Below are positions 34,506 to 42,430 of a DNA stretch of 55,400 nt, piece by piece. The notes below the pieces were generated by a model. It searched no databases, was not told where the DNA came from, and saw only the letters and a list, made by a program, of their open reading frames with translations. Source of the stretch: Thomasclavelia spiroformis (GTDB lineage: Bacteria > Bacillota_I > Bacilli_A > Erysipelotrichales > Coprobacillaceae); NCBI GenBank assembly GCA_018369555.1, contig JAGZCC010000007.1:1-55400 (forward strand). Direction: 5' to 3'. The position numbers were made by a program, and so were the translations under genes. Positions within the stretch are counted from its first letter, which is position 1, and each line of letters starts with the position of its first letter.

Positions 34506-35864
34506 ATGTTGACAGGTAAAAAAGTATTAGTAATTGGTTTAGCTAAAAGCGGTAAAGCAGCAATTCGTTTACTTAAAAAGCTTAATGCAACGATTACTGT
34601 TAATGAATTTCAAGAAGCTAGTAAAATTCCTGAATATCAACAATATCTTGATGATGGAATTGAAATGATTACTGGTGGTCATCCTGATGAATTATTTGAG
34701 CGTGATTTTGATTTTGTAATAAAAAATCCTGGAATCAATTATCATAAACCATTTATTTTAAGATTAAAAGAAAGAAATATTCCAGTATATACAGAAATAG
34801 AACTTGCTTATCAAGTAGCTAAAAAACAACATTATATTGGTGTTACTGGAACAAATGGTAAAACAACTACTGTTACATTAATTGATAAGATCTTAAAAGG
34901 ACAATATCAACATGTTCATTTAGCTGGTAACGTTGGTACACCACTTTGTGATATTGTTTTAGATCATAATTTACTAGAAGAAGAAAATCATTATATTGTT
35001 ATTGAAATGAGTAATTTTCAATTACTTGATATTGAAACATTTAAACCAAATGTTTCAACCATTATTAACTTAACACCTGATCATTTAGATTACATGGCAT
35101 CATTAGATGAATACTATGCTTCAAAAACTAATATTTATAAAAACACTAATGAAAATGATAGTTTTGTTGTAAATCTAGATGACTCAGTTTTAGACAAATA
35201 TTTAAAACAATACCCTATTCCTTGTAAACAAACAACAATGTCATTAACTAATCATGCTGATTGCATGATTAAAGATAATGCTATTTACTATCAAGATGAA
35301 TTTATTATTAGTCTTAATGATATTAAATTAGTTGGTAATCATAATTTACAAAATATTATGATTGCAATTTGTATTGCTAAAAAATGTGGTGTAAAAAATG
35401 AAATAATCAATCAAGAAATTGCTTCATTTATTGGAGTTGAACATCGAATTGAATTTGTTAGAGAAATAAATGGTATAAAGATCTATAATGATTCAAAAGC
35501 TACTAATACTGATGCCAGTATTATTGCTTTAAAAGCATTTAAACAGCCTGTTATTTTACTAATGGGTGGTTTTGATAAAGGCTTAGATTTAAAAGAAATA
35601 TCTACTTACAACAATAAAATAAAACGTTTAATAACATTTGGTGCTGCTGGTAAACGTTTTAAAGATGAAATGCATGTTGAAAATAGTATTTGTGTTAAAA
35701 ACTTAAAAGAAGCAACACTAGAAGCAATCAATCACGCTTCATCTGGTGATATTGTTTTACTATCACCTTCAACAAGCAGTTTCGATGAATTTAGTGGTTA
35801 TGAACAACGTGGTAACGTATTTAAAGAAATTATTTGCTCTTTAGACGATATAAATCATGATTAA
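34506..35864 (+). CDS. murD: UDP-N-acetylmuramoylalanine--D-glutamate ligase
   Basis: MurD adds D-glutamate to UDP-MurNAc-L-Ala with ATP. The N-terminal domain starts MLTGKKVLVIGLAKSGKAAI. The ATP-binding loop is GVTGTNGKTTTVTLI, followed by NLTPDHLDYM, and the C-terminal domain has IKIYNDSKATNTDASIIALK and ILLMGGFDKGLDL. I choose ATG 34506, directly after the mraY stop and eight bases after GGAGTG. The frame extends seven codons up into mraY. Its stop lies in the loop of a terminator hairpin, which separates it from spoVE. Confidence 0.96.
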   Translation: MLTGKKVLVIGLAKSGKAAIRLLKKLNATITVNEFQEASKIPEYQQYLDDGIEMITGGHPDELFERDFDFVIKNPGINYHKPFILRLKERNIPVYTEIELAYQVAKKQHYIGVTGTNGKTTTVTLIDKILKGQYQHVHLAGNVGTPLCDIVLDHNLLEEENHYIVIEMSNFQLLDIETFKPNVSTIINLTPDHLDYMASLDEYYASKTNIYKNTNENDSFVVNLDDSVLDKYLKQYPIPCKQTTMSLTNHADCMIKDNAIYYQDEFIISLNDIKLVGNHNLQNIMIAICIAKKCGVKNEIINQEIASFIGVEHRIEFVREINGIKIYNDSKATNTDASIIALKAFKQPVILLMGGFDKGLDLKEISTYNNKIKRLITFGAAGKRFKDEMHVENSICVKNLKEATLEAINHASSGDIVLLSPSTSSFDEFSGYEQRGNVFKEIICSLDDINHD

Positions 35865-35882
35865 TGATTTATATCGTTTTTT
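35846..35882 (+). terminator. Terminator between murD and spoVE
   Basis: CGATATAAATCAT, loop GATTA, ATGATTTATATCG, then six T residues: a 13 bp perfect stem with the murD stop codon in the loop. It indicates that spoVE needs its own promoter, unlike a simple dcw operon. Confidence 0.85.
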
Positions 35883-35909
35883 CATTTATAAACATTTTAT
35901 TCATATACT
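35882..35909 (+). promoter_or_regulatory. Candidate sigma-E-like promoter of spoVE
   Basis: TCATTTA (35882-35888) and, 13 bases later, CATATACT (35902-35909) roughly resemble the sigma-E consensus (kmATATT and cATAcanT). In B. subtilis spoVE is transcribed by sigma-E. A sigma-A reading (TATACT as -10) is also possible, and the predicted start would leave a very short leader before the RBS GGAGGG. Confidence 0.3.
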
Positions 35910-35927
35910 TATGATGGAGGGATGTAA

Positions 35928-36941
35928 ATGAAAAGTAAAAGAGTAGTTATTTTAGTAATGACCATTGTCTTTATTGGCTTGATGATGGTTTATAGTGCTT
36001 CAAATATTTGGGCAGGTTATAAGTTTAATGATTCTTTGTATTATATAAAAAGACAAGCTTTGTTTGCAATAATTGGTATTATTGCCATGTTTATTTTTTC
36101 AAAAATTGACTATCATCTTTATCAAAAAAATGCAAATAAAATCCTAATATTTTGTTTCATTTTAATGATTCTAGTTTTAATTCCTGGTATCGGTAGTGTT
36201 CGTGGTGGTTCAAGAAGCTGGTTTAATTTAGGAATCATTTCTTTACAGCCTTCAGAGTTGTTTAAAATAGCGATTATTATCTATAGTGCTAGTTATGTAA
36301 GTAATCATTATCATGAATTGAAGAAATTAAAAGCCAGTATTAAGTTATTAATAGTTTTATCATTAGGTTTTGGTTTGATTATGTTACAACCTGATTTTGG
36401 TAGTGGTTTTGTTATGGTTTGTTCAATTATTGTCATGTTGATTGTCAGTCCTTTTCCTTTTAAATATTTTATTATGTTAGGAATTTTAGGCGTAATTGGA
36501 ATTGTTTTAATGATTATATCCGCTCCATATCGTCTAGCTAGAATTGTTGCCTTTTTAAATCCTTTTGCTGATCCATTAGGTAGTGGGTTTCAAATTATCC
36601 AATCATTATATGCTATTGCTCCAGGGGGAATTTTAGGAGTGGGATTTAATAATAGTGTTCAAAAACATTTTTATTTACCAGAACCACAAACTGATTTTAT
36701 TTTTGCGATATATTTAGAAGAGTTTGGTTTAATTGGCGGTATTTTTTTAGTAGGATTATATGGTTATTTGTTTATTACAGTTTTTAATCAGGCTATGAAA
36801 GTTAAAGATTTATTTGGTAGTTTTTTAATGATTGGAATTATTTCCATGATTGGAATTCAAACATTAATTAATCTAGGCGTTGTCGTTGGTCTATTCCCTG
36901 TTACAGGTGTAACCTTGTATTTACGAAACAATTTTATATAA
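35928..36941 (+). pseudogene. spoVE: 5' part of spoVE (SEDS protein), cut at a recombinase site
   Basis: SpoVE is the SEDS-family peptidoglycan polymerase for the spore cortex. The frame starts MKSKRVVILVMTIVFIGLMM after GGAGGG. It has the SEDS motifs MMVYSASNIWAGYKFNDS, GSRSWFNLGIISLQPSE, LQPDFGSGFVM and YLPEPQTDFIFA, with the strongest resemblance to SpoVE rather than FtsW (as I recall the Bacillus sequence). After FPVTGVT (codon 329) it runs through the attachment site into foreign LYLRNNFI and stops. The missing SYGGSS motif and last helix lie at 8077-8178. As it stands the product should be inactive or unstable. Confidence 0.92.
36887..36932 (+). other. Hybrid recombinase attachment site, right (B arm + P' arm)
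   Basis: GTTACAGGTGTAAC at 36900-36913 is a near-perfect dyad with the crossover dinucleotide GG at 36906-36907. The left arm is spoVE sequence. The right arm (36908-36932) is non-spoVE sequence similar to the arm adjoining the recombinase at 8176-8200 (20 of 25 positions). The core dinucleotide is GG here and CC at the left site in plus-strand reading, which defines the opposite orientation. Confidence 0.85.
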
Positions 36942-37051
36942 ATAATTCTAACCGTATAAACAAAAATGTTTGTAAGTATATAAATTAGTTTATTTAAGGG
37001 ATAACGATGATATTGAATAAATATACTGTTAATCTTAAGTTTTATAATAAA

Positions 37052-37081
37052 GAAAAAAGGTTCATTCTTTTTTATGAACCT
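37052..37081 (-). terminator. Terminator after the second AAA/PD-(D/E)XK gene
   Basis: AGGTTCAT, loop, ATGAACCT (37058-37081) with a T-tract of six on the minus strand at 37052-37057. It overlaps the end of the gene. Confidence 0.8.
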
Positions 37082-38636
37082 AATTCATTTTTTCTATTCT
37101 ACATATATGTTTTTTTGTTTTCTTGTCATAAGTTATTCCTACTATCAGTAAGTTATCTTTATATTCTTCCAATACTTTTGGATATTTTTTTTCTTTAATT
37201 TGAGTGATTGCTGTTTCAACATCCTGATTCCACTTCAATTCTATAATCATTGCCGGTTTATCATCTTTAGGTATCAATACCATATCTGCATAACCTTTTC
37301 CACTTGGCATTTCTCTTACAATCGTATAATAATTCCTTGCATACATATATGCAATCGATATTGTATATGAAAGGGCATTTTCATTATTATATGTCAGTAT
37401 TGATGTATCCAAGTGGGCTTCTTCTATATATTTGGCTACCTTCTTTTCATCTTGATTCCATGTTGCTTCTAACAGTTCTCTGCTGTTTAATAATGCCTTC
37501 GTTGTTTCGTTCCATGATGAATCTTCAACTGATGCAACAAATGAACTTGTTACTTCCTTGTTTGGTATATAGCATGTCTGATTGGAACTGTTATATCCCA
37601 GATACCCTAGATGTATAAGTAATGTCAAAACATCATCCTTTGATTTAAAAGTGGTCATATCATTTTGAAATTTGTTGGTATTCAAATATACCTCTTCCCC
37701 TGCTAACAACTTTACAACATCATCCCTCAATCCAGCATAGTTCATATCTATATAGACTCTTAATGCTTCATAGGTTTCCGTAGATGTCCAATAATTTCCA
37801 AATTTTTTACGATCAATTGATGCAACAACAGAACGTGGGGAAAAAGTTGATAAACAATCTGTCATATAATAACCATCATACCATTCCCTCATTTCTTCAT
37901 AACTTACATTATATAAAGAACAAAGATCTTTAACTTCATTTTCTGTAAAGCCCATAAATTCGGCCAATAATTCCGGTTCAATCATAGATATTTCTTCAAA
38001 CATATTCAAGGCACTATGAGTTCCATATTTTTTAATAGGCAGTATTCCTGTCATATAAGCTAGTTCTACATAAGGCTTATCTTTCAATAGATTTCTTAAA
38101 AAATCTAAATATCGATTCTGTGCTTCTTTATTTTCTGAATATTCCCTAAAGATGCAGTCCCATTCATCTATAATAAATATAAACTGTTCATTAGTTGCAC
38201 TGTAAACATCTTCTAGTGACATTGATAAAATACTTTCATCGAATAGTTCAACATTATAACTTTTTTTTAGATCATTTATAATTCTTCTTGTCAAAAGGAT
38301 AATCATTTTACCAACATCATGTGTATAGCCTAAAAAATCCTGCATATTAACATGAATGACATTATGTTGATTCAAATGTTTTTGGTATAACTCTGTCTGG
38401 CTGATTTTCAAGTCATTAAAAATATGCAATGAATCACAACCCTTGGAATAATAAGCTACAAGCATATTAGCATCGGTACTCTTTCCAAATCGTCTTGGTC
38501 GTGATACACAAATATATTTATTCACTTTTTCTTTTAAATATTCAATCCTTTCAATCAATAAGGATTTATCAACATATATTTCCTTATTAACTGCTTCATA
38601 AAAATTTTGATTATTTGGATTTAAATAGACTCCCAT
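37080..38636 (-). CDS. AAA-ATPase-like protein with C-terminal PD-(D/E)XK domain (second copy of the family)
   Basis: The roughly 518-residue protein has the same two-domain plan as the one at 10501-12147. The start is MGVYLNPNNQNFYEAVNKEI, the P-loop-like segment CVSRPRRFGKSTDANML, and the Walker B-like QFIFIIDEWDCIFREY. The C-terminal nuclease-like core is GYADMVLIPKDDKPAMIIEL with the following K. I use ATG 38636, eight bases after AAAGGGCG; the frame extends 15 codons further. Sequence identity to the other copy looks low, so they are separate family members and not a recent duplication. Function unknown. Confidence 0.83.
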   Translation of the reverse strand: MGVYLNPNNQNFYEAVNKEIYVDKSLLIERIEYLKEKVNKYICVSRPRRFGKSTDANMLVAYYSKGCDSLHIFNDLKISQTELYQKHLNQHNVIHVNMQDFLGYTHDVGKMIILLTRRIINDLKKSYNVELFDESILSMSLEDVYSATNEQFIFIIDEWDCIFREYSENKEAQNRYLDFLRNLLKDKPYVELAYMTGILPIKKYGTHSALNMFEEISMIEPELLAEFMGFTENEVKDLCSLYNVSYEEMREWYDGYYMTDCLSTFSPRSVVASIDRKKFGNYWTSTETYEALRVYIDMNYAGLRDDVVKLLAGEEVYLNTNKFQNDMTTFKSKDDVLTLLIHLGYLGYNSSNQTCYIPNKEVTSSFVASVEDSSWNETTKALLNSRELLEATWNQDEKKVAKYIEEAHLDTSILTYNNENALSYTISIAYMYARNYYTIVREMPSGKGYADMVLIPKDDKPAMIIELKWNQDVETAITQIKEKKYPKVLEEYKDNLLIVGITYDKKTKKHICRIEKMN

Positions 38637-38729
38637 AATTATCGCCCTTTCTGTTCTTTTAACAATTATATCATAATACATGTCCTATAACACTATTAAA
38701 AAAATTCTAAAATTCTAATTTATCATACA

Positions 38730-38756
38730 ATAAAAGATAGCATTTTATATGCTATC
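38730..38756 (-). terminator. Terminator of the glycosylase/trpC unit
   Basis: GATAGCAT (38736-38743), five-base loop, ATGCTATC (38749-38756), with TTTTATTG following on the minus strand; it overlaps the glycosylase stop codon. Confidence 0.7.
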
Positions 38757-39227
38757 CTTTATAACTTTCCAACATTCAATCAATCGCTCTAAACTATAAC
38801 CAGCATTAGCTGGTGAAGATGAAGGTAATTTAGTAACCGGTAAAGCTATTTTATCATCAAAATATTGGTGATAAAGTTTATTAGCAAGATTACCATTAGT
38901 ATAAATATGACTGATTGCACTATTATTAATTATTTGCATTAAATCATTAACTTTTACATCACTAATACTGCTATCACTTGATCCTTTGATATTACAGCTA
39001 GCAATTACATCCCATAAAGCAATTTTATTATTTAATAAAAATTTCTTTTTTAACACAATTGTACTTAAATTATCATCATCAAAAATATTTCCTAAAATTT
39101 TCCAAAAACGATTTTGAGGATGATAATAATAAAACTTAGCCTCTCTTGATTTAACCGAAGGAAATGAGCCTAAAATTAATATCTTTGATTCTTTATTATA
39201 TATTGGTTCAATTGTATGGTATTCCAT
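38745..39227 (-). CDS. DNA-deoxyinosine (hypoxanthine) glycosylase, UDG superfamily family 6
   Basis: The 160-residue enzyme is predicted to remove hypoxanthine (deaminated adenine) from DNA. The N-terminal motif ILILGSFPSVKSREAKFYYY holds the active-site region and the substrate-pocket tyrosines. HPQNRFWKILGNIF and IALWDVIASCNIKGSSDSSI follow. The C-terminal LPSSSPANAGYS is the second motif. Length and motifs fit the short HDG-type glycosylases. It follows trpC by three bases, on the same strand; the pairing has no obvious functional logic. Confidence 0.87.
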   Translation of the reverse strand: MEYHTIEPIYNKESKILILGSFPSVKSREAKFYYYHPQNRFWKILGNIFDDDNLSTIVLKKKFLLNNKIALWDVIASCNIKGSSDSSISDVKVNDLMQIINNSAISHIYTNGNLANKLYHQYFDDKIALPVTKLPSSSPANAGYSLERLIECWKVIKDSI

Positions 39228-39230
39228 AAT

Positions 39231-40022
39231 CTACTCTTGCTCTTTTAATCCTTGTAATATTTCAAACGTTTTTCTTTTATCATGACTTTTCATTAATGTT
39301 TCACCAATTAATACTGCATCAACATTATTTTCCTCTAGAACTTTTATATCATCAGCTGTTTTAATTCCACTTTCACTGACAAAAATAATATCATCACCTA
39401 CCATAGAACGTAATTCAACACTATTTTTCATATCAAGTTTAAAAGTTCTTAAATCACAATTATTAACTCCAATAATTTTAGCACCAACACGCAAAGCCTT
39501 TTTTACCTGCATCGAACTATGGGCTTCAACTAAAGCACTCATTCCTAATCTTTCAGCCAAATTTAAACAACGCATTAACGTTATTTCATCTAAAACACTA
39601 CATAAAAGTATAATAGCATCGGCCCCCAATAACTTAGATTCATAAACCATATATTCATCAACTATAAAATCATTTCTTAAAACAGGTATTTTTACAATTT
39701 TTGCAATTTCAGCTAAAAAATCATCATCTCCCTTAAAAAAATCAGGTTCAGTTACAACCGAAATAGCACTAGCTCCAATATCTTCATATTCTTTAGCAAT
39801 TGTCTTATAATCAAAATTTTGCGTAATTTGACCTTTTGTTGGTATTGCTCTTTTTACTTCCATAATATAAGATAACCCTGGCTTACGTAACGCTTTTTCA
39901 AACGGATAATCAAAATTGATTGGCTTATCAAATGCTACTGCAGCTATTTTTTCAATTGGATGTAGTTTTTTATTTTGTGCTACCCTTTCTTTAGTGCTTT
40001 CTATAATATCATCAATAATCAT
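39231..40022 (-). CDS. trpC: Indole-3-glycerol phosphate synthase
   Basis: TrpC closes the indole ring in tryptophan synthesis. It is a (beta/alpha)8 barrel of 263 residues. Visible motifs are YIMEVKRAIPTKGQI (catalytic Lys region), ISVVTEPDFFKGDDDFL, LRNDFIVDEYMVYESKLLGA, LVEAHSSMQVKKAL and GVNNCDLRTF. IFVSESGIKTADD and AVLIGETLM end the set. The otherwise usual SPSKG appears as IPTKG. No other trp gene is in the window, so this is an orphan copy, or the remaining genes lie elsewhere. It probably shares a transcript with the glycosylase. Confidence 0.95.
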   Translation of the reverse strand: MIIDDIIESTKERVAQNKKLHPIEKIAAVAFDKPINFDYPFEKALRKPGLSYIMEVKRAIPTKGQITQNFDYKTIAKEYEDIGASAISVVTEPDFFKGDDDFLAEIAKIVKIPVLRNDFIVDEYMVYESKLLGADAIILLCSVLDEITLMRCLNLAERLGMSALVEAHSSMQVKKALRVGAKIIGVNNCDLRTFKLDMKNSVELRSMVGDDIIFVSESGIKTADDIKVLEENNVDAVLIGETLMKSHDKRKTFEILQGLKEQE

Positions 40023-40139
40023 CTTTCCAACCCCTTTAAATAAAAGTTTTTTATATTAATCACGCCCTATATTGTAGCACTTTTTTTTAAAGTTGCATCA
40101 TTTTTTTACAAAAAATAATGTATAAAAAAATAAAGTTTT

Positions 40140-40184
40140 TCAAAGAAAACGCTTTCATTTTCTTTGAGTTTGTGTTATTATAAT
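40140..40184 (+). promoter_or_regulatory. Promoter of the small membrane protein gene with cre site and dyad
   Basis: TCAAAGAAAA (40140-40149) and TTTTCTTTGA (40158-40167) form a 10 bp perfect dyad around CGCTTTCA. The stretch AAGAAAACGCTTTCAT (40143-40158) matches the cre consensus WTGNAANCGNWNNCWW at 15 of 16 positions. TATAAT follows at 40179-40184. The cre covers the -35 region, a repressing position for CcpA. Confidence 0.65.
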
Positions 40185-40216
40185 GGTGAGGAAAGGATTA
40201 GGAAGGAGTTGATAAT

Positions 40217-40468
40217 ATGAATGAATTCTATATAATTACAGTATTAATGATTTATGTATTGTTAGTACTAAGTGAAACTTTATTAGAATATTCACAAGTA
40301 TTAACTGATAGAATTGATGATGTAGCTGATAATATTATTTATCCTCACCAAGTTTTCATAAGAATTATTCATAAAGTAATAACTCCAATAATTCTTAGAA
40401 TTAATCTTAAAAAGGATTATCGCCTAAATATGAAACGTAGACCCCCAATTATATTAGTGGCTCACTGA
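40217..40468 (+). CDS. Small membrane-anchored protein of unknown function
   Basis: The 83-residue protein starts MNEFYIITVLMIYVLLVLSE: one N-terminal hydrophobic helix (about residues 4-20) followed by a charged part ending RRPPIILVAH. RBS GGAAGGAG stands seven bases before the ATG, so it is clearly translated. I do not recognise a family. It is monocistronic, with its own promoter (cre-controlled by appearance) and a terminator 44 bases downstream. Catabolite control suggests a role tied to carbon supply, which is inference only. Confidence 0.65.
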   Translation: MNEFYIITVLMIYVLLVLSETLLEYSQVLTDRIDDVADNIIYPHQVFIRIIHKVITPIILRINLKKDYRLNMKRRPPIILVAH

Positions 40469-40511
40469 GGTTGAGTCAAAATAATAAATATTTAGGTAAA
40501 GATAACCTGAT

Positions 40512-40539
40512 AAAAGATGATCAATTAAGATCATCTTTT
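40512..40539. terminator. Bidirectional terminator between convergent genes
   Basis: AAAAGATGATC, loop AATTAA, GATCATCTTTT, with T-rich flanks on both strands. It serves the small membrane protein (plus) and the ABC permease (minus). Confidence 0.8.
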
Positions 40540-40552
40540 ATTTTACTCTTTT

Positions 40553-42430
40553 TTATAATTTTACATTTCTACTATAAATCCCAATTGATAATATATAACA
40601 AATTAAGAAAAATACATATATTACTAAGACACTAATAATATTTACCCCTATTAAATCAGTAAACATCATATTAGATAATGCTTTGATTGAAAAATATGAT
40701 GATATTGTCATAACAATAAGAGGCATAATATAGAAAAATCCTAATTCTAAGGCAATCGATTTCTTTAGTGTTTTTGAACTAATACCAATTTTCTTTAATA
40801 CATTATATCGCTCTCTTTCTTCAAAAGAGTCGTTATATAACTTCATAAAAATAATACTACCACTAGCCAAAATAAATACCATAAATATAAAAATACATAC
40901 CGTAAATAAAATCTTGATCCAATCAATTTCACTTCTTTGTGGATCAATTTTTATTAATCCCTGACAATTTTGATTTTCTTGAAGATCATTAACTGATGCC
41001 TCATAATTATTAGAATCTTTTATCTTATAATTATAAATATTAATTACCGTTCCACTACTCTTCAAATTTTGATATTCATCATCATTTACAACATAAAAAT
41101 CCATCTGTTCTTGAAAATATCCCAAATATGGTTCATTTGTACTTCCAATTTGATGATAATTTTTATTATCAATTTTTACATCAGACATATCTTCATCAGT
41201 AATTAGTGATAATAAATACAGTTTTGAAACATCAATAATTTCATCATTTTTAGGCTCTTTAAAATTAAATTCTAAATTAACATCTTGGGCAAGTTTTTCT
41301 AACTGAGAATAATTTAAAATTGCTGTAGTATAACCATTTGCTGTTGCTTCATCTGGTAATTTTAATATTTCTATATATGAATGATATAAAATATCATTTT
41401 CTTTTTCAATTACTTGTTTAAACTCATTATCCAAATTACTATTTGCAGCTAATATTTGATATGTGTAAGTATTTTCAAAATGAACAATACTATTATAACG
41501 ATCTTTCATTGCTACACCGGTTGCTAAAGCTGTAACTGCACAAATCATTAAAATACATACCATTGCATATGTTCGATAATTCTTTTTGATTCTAAAAACA
41601 ACATTATTGATCCATAAATTTCTTTGTTTTTGATAAAGAAAACGTTTATTTTTTAATAAAGATTGATAAACAAACGGAATCAATCCGCCAAATAAAAAAT
41701 ATACCCCAACTACTACAAGAACAACTGCTAATAAAGCATTTGACATTGTTTCCATGCCGCCTTTAACAGTAGCAAAATAGTAACCAGATGCCATAATTAT
41801 TATTCCTAAAAACGTTTTTATAAGCAAAATCCCCATCTTAGCTTGAACATATTCATTTTGACGATTAGCAGCTACCATTTCTAAAACACTACTTCGAACG
41901 ATACTAATATATCCTTTTAAAACAAAAATTGCATAAATAATTATAAAAATAATTGCTGTAATTAAAACTGGTATAATCGAAAAATGAAACGATATATCTA
42001 CAGATATTTTAGAAATCGCCATCGTTATCATTACAAACAATTTAGATGTAATAATTCCAAAACCTACGCCTAAAACCAAAGCAACTAAGCCTAAAAATAT
42101 TGTCTCTATTGCATATAACTTACCAATCTTTTGATTAGTAAGCCCCATAAAGACATAAACCCCAATTTCCTTTTTTCGTTTTGTTAAAAATACATTAGTT
42201 GCATACCAAATAAAAAACAACATAAAACAGCCTAAAACAAACGACATTACTTGAATAACAATTTCAATATTTTGAGCATTACTTTTACCTAAACCCTTAA
42301 GAATTCCAGAATCAATAAGATTCAAAAAATTAAATAAAACTAAAATAGTAAACGCCAAAGAAATAATCAATGACAAATAATTTTTAAAACTTATCTTAAA
42401 ATTTTGAAAAGCTAATTTAATCATTTTCAT
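40553..42430 (-). CDS. BceB-type ABC transporter permease
   Basis: The 625-residue FtsX-family permease fits transporters that both sense and relieve antimicrobial peptides. Ten hydrophobic helices are visible. The large extracellular domain of about 200 residues (from DRYNSIVHFENTYTYQ to RSEIDWIKILF) lies between helices 7 and 8, as in BceB. VFLTKRKKEIGVYVFMGLT and YNVLKKIGISSKTLKKS are the cytoplasmic coupling segments. It overlaps the ATPase gene by four bases (ATGA). With the histidine kinase, which has almost no sensor domain, it probably forms a flux-sensing complex. The peptide is unknown. Confidence 0.88.
   Translation of the reverse strand: MKMIKLAFQNFKISFKNYLSLIISLAFTILVLFNFLNLIDSGILKGLGKSNAQNIEIVIQVMSFVLGCFMLFFIWYATNVFLTKRKKEIGVYVFMGLTNQKIGKLYAIETIFLGLVALVLGVGFGIITSKLFVMITMAISKISVDISFHFSIIPVLITAIIFIIIYAIFVLKGYISIVRSSVLEMVAANRQNEYVQAKMGILLIKTFLGIIIMASGYYFATVKGGMETMSNALLAVVLVVVGVYFLFGGLIPFVYQSLLKNKRFLYQKQRNLWINNVVFRIKKNYRTYAMVCILMICAVTALATGVAMKDRYNSIVHFENTYTYQILAANSNLDNEFKQVIEKENDILYHSYIEILKLPDEATANGYTTAILNYSQLEKLAQDVNLEFNFKEPKNDEIIDVSKLYLLSLITDEDMSDVKIDNKNYHQIGSTNEPYLGYFQEQMDFYVVNDDEYQNLKSSGTVINIYNYKIKDSNNYEASVNDLQENQNCQGLIKIDPQRSEIDWIKILFTVCIFIFMVFILASGSIIFMKLYNDSFEERERYNVLKKIGISSKTLKKSIALELGFFYIMPLIVMTISSYFSIKALSNMMFTDLIGVNIISVLVIYVFFLICYILSIGIYSRNVKL

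Larger units (their letters stand above)
8176..36905. other. 28.7 kb invertible segment bounded by serine-recombinase sites within spoVE
   Basis: The segment contains the recombinase, the defence island, the IS remnants, the EPS operon, the Crh-like gene, mraY, murD and the 5' part of spoVE. Its ends carry ACAGGTGTAAC (36903-36913) and its exact inverted copy (8168-8178). Flipping the segment places spoVE-N in frame with spoVE-C and restores mraY-murD-spoVE-murG-murB-divIB-ftsA-ftsZ on one strand. The same flip assembles one long dyad-symmetric attP next to the recombinase. What is seen is the split gene and the paired sites. That the event is an LSR-driven inversion is a strong inference. 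Confidence 0.85.

Noticed and set aside
8178..36941. Simple integration of a phage or conjugative element into spoVE
   Set aside because: An integrated element would leave both spoVE parts on the same strand. They are on opposite strands with inverted sites, and the DNA between includes mraY and murD. An integration followed by a second unrelated inversion is possible but less economical.
37007..37198. 63-codon plus-strand ORF after the right attachment site
   Set aside because: Hydrophobic shadow that runs through the terminator and the end of the AAA/PD-(D/E)XK gene.
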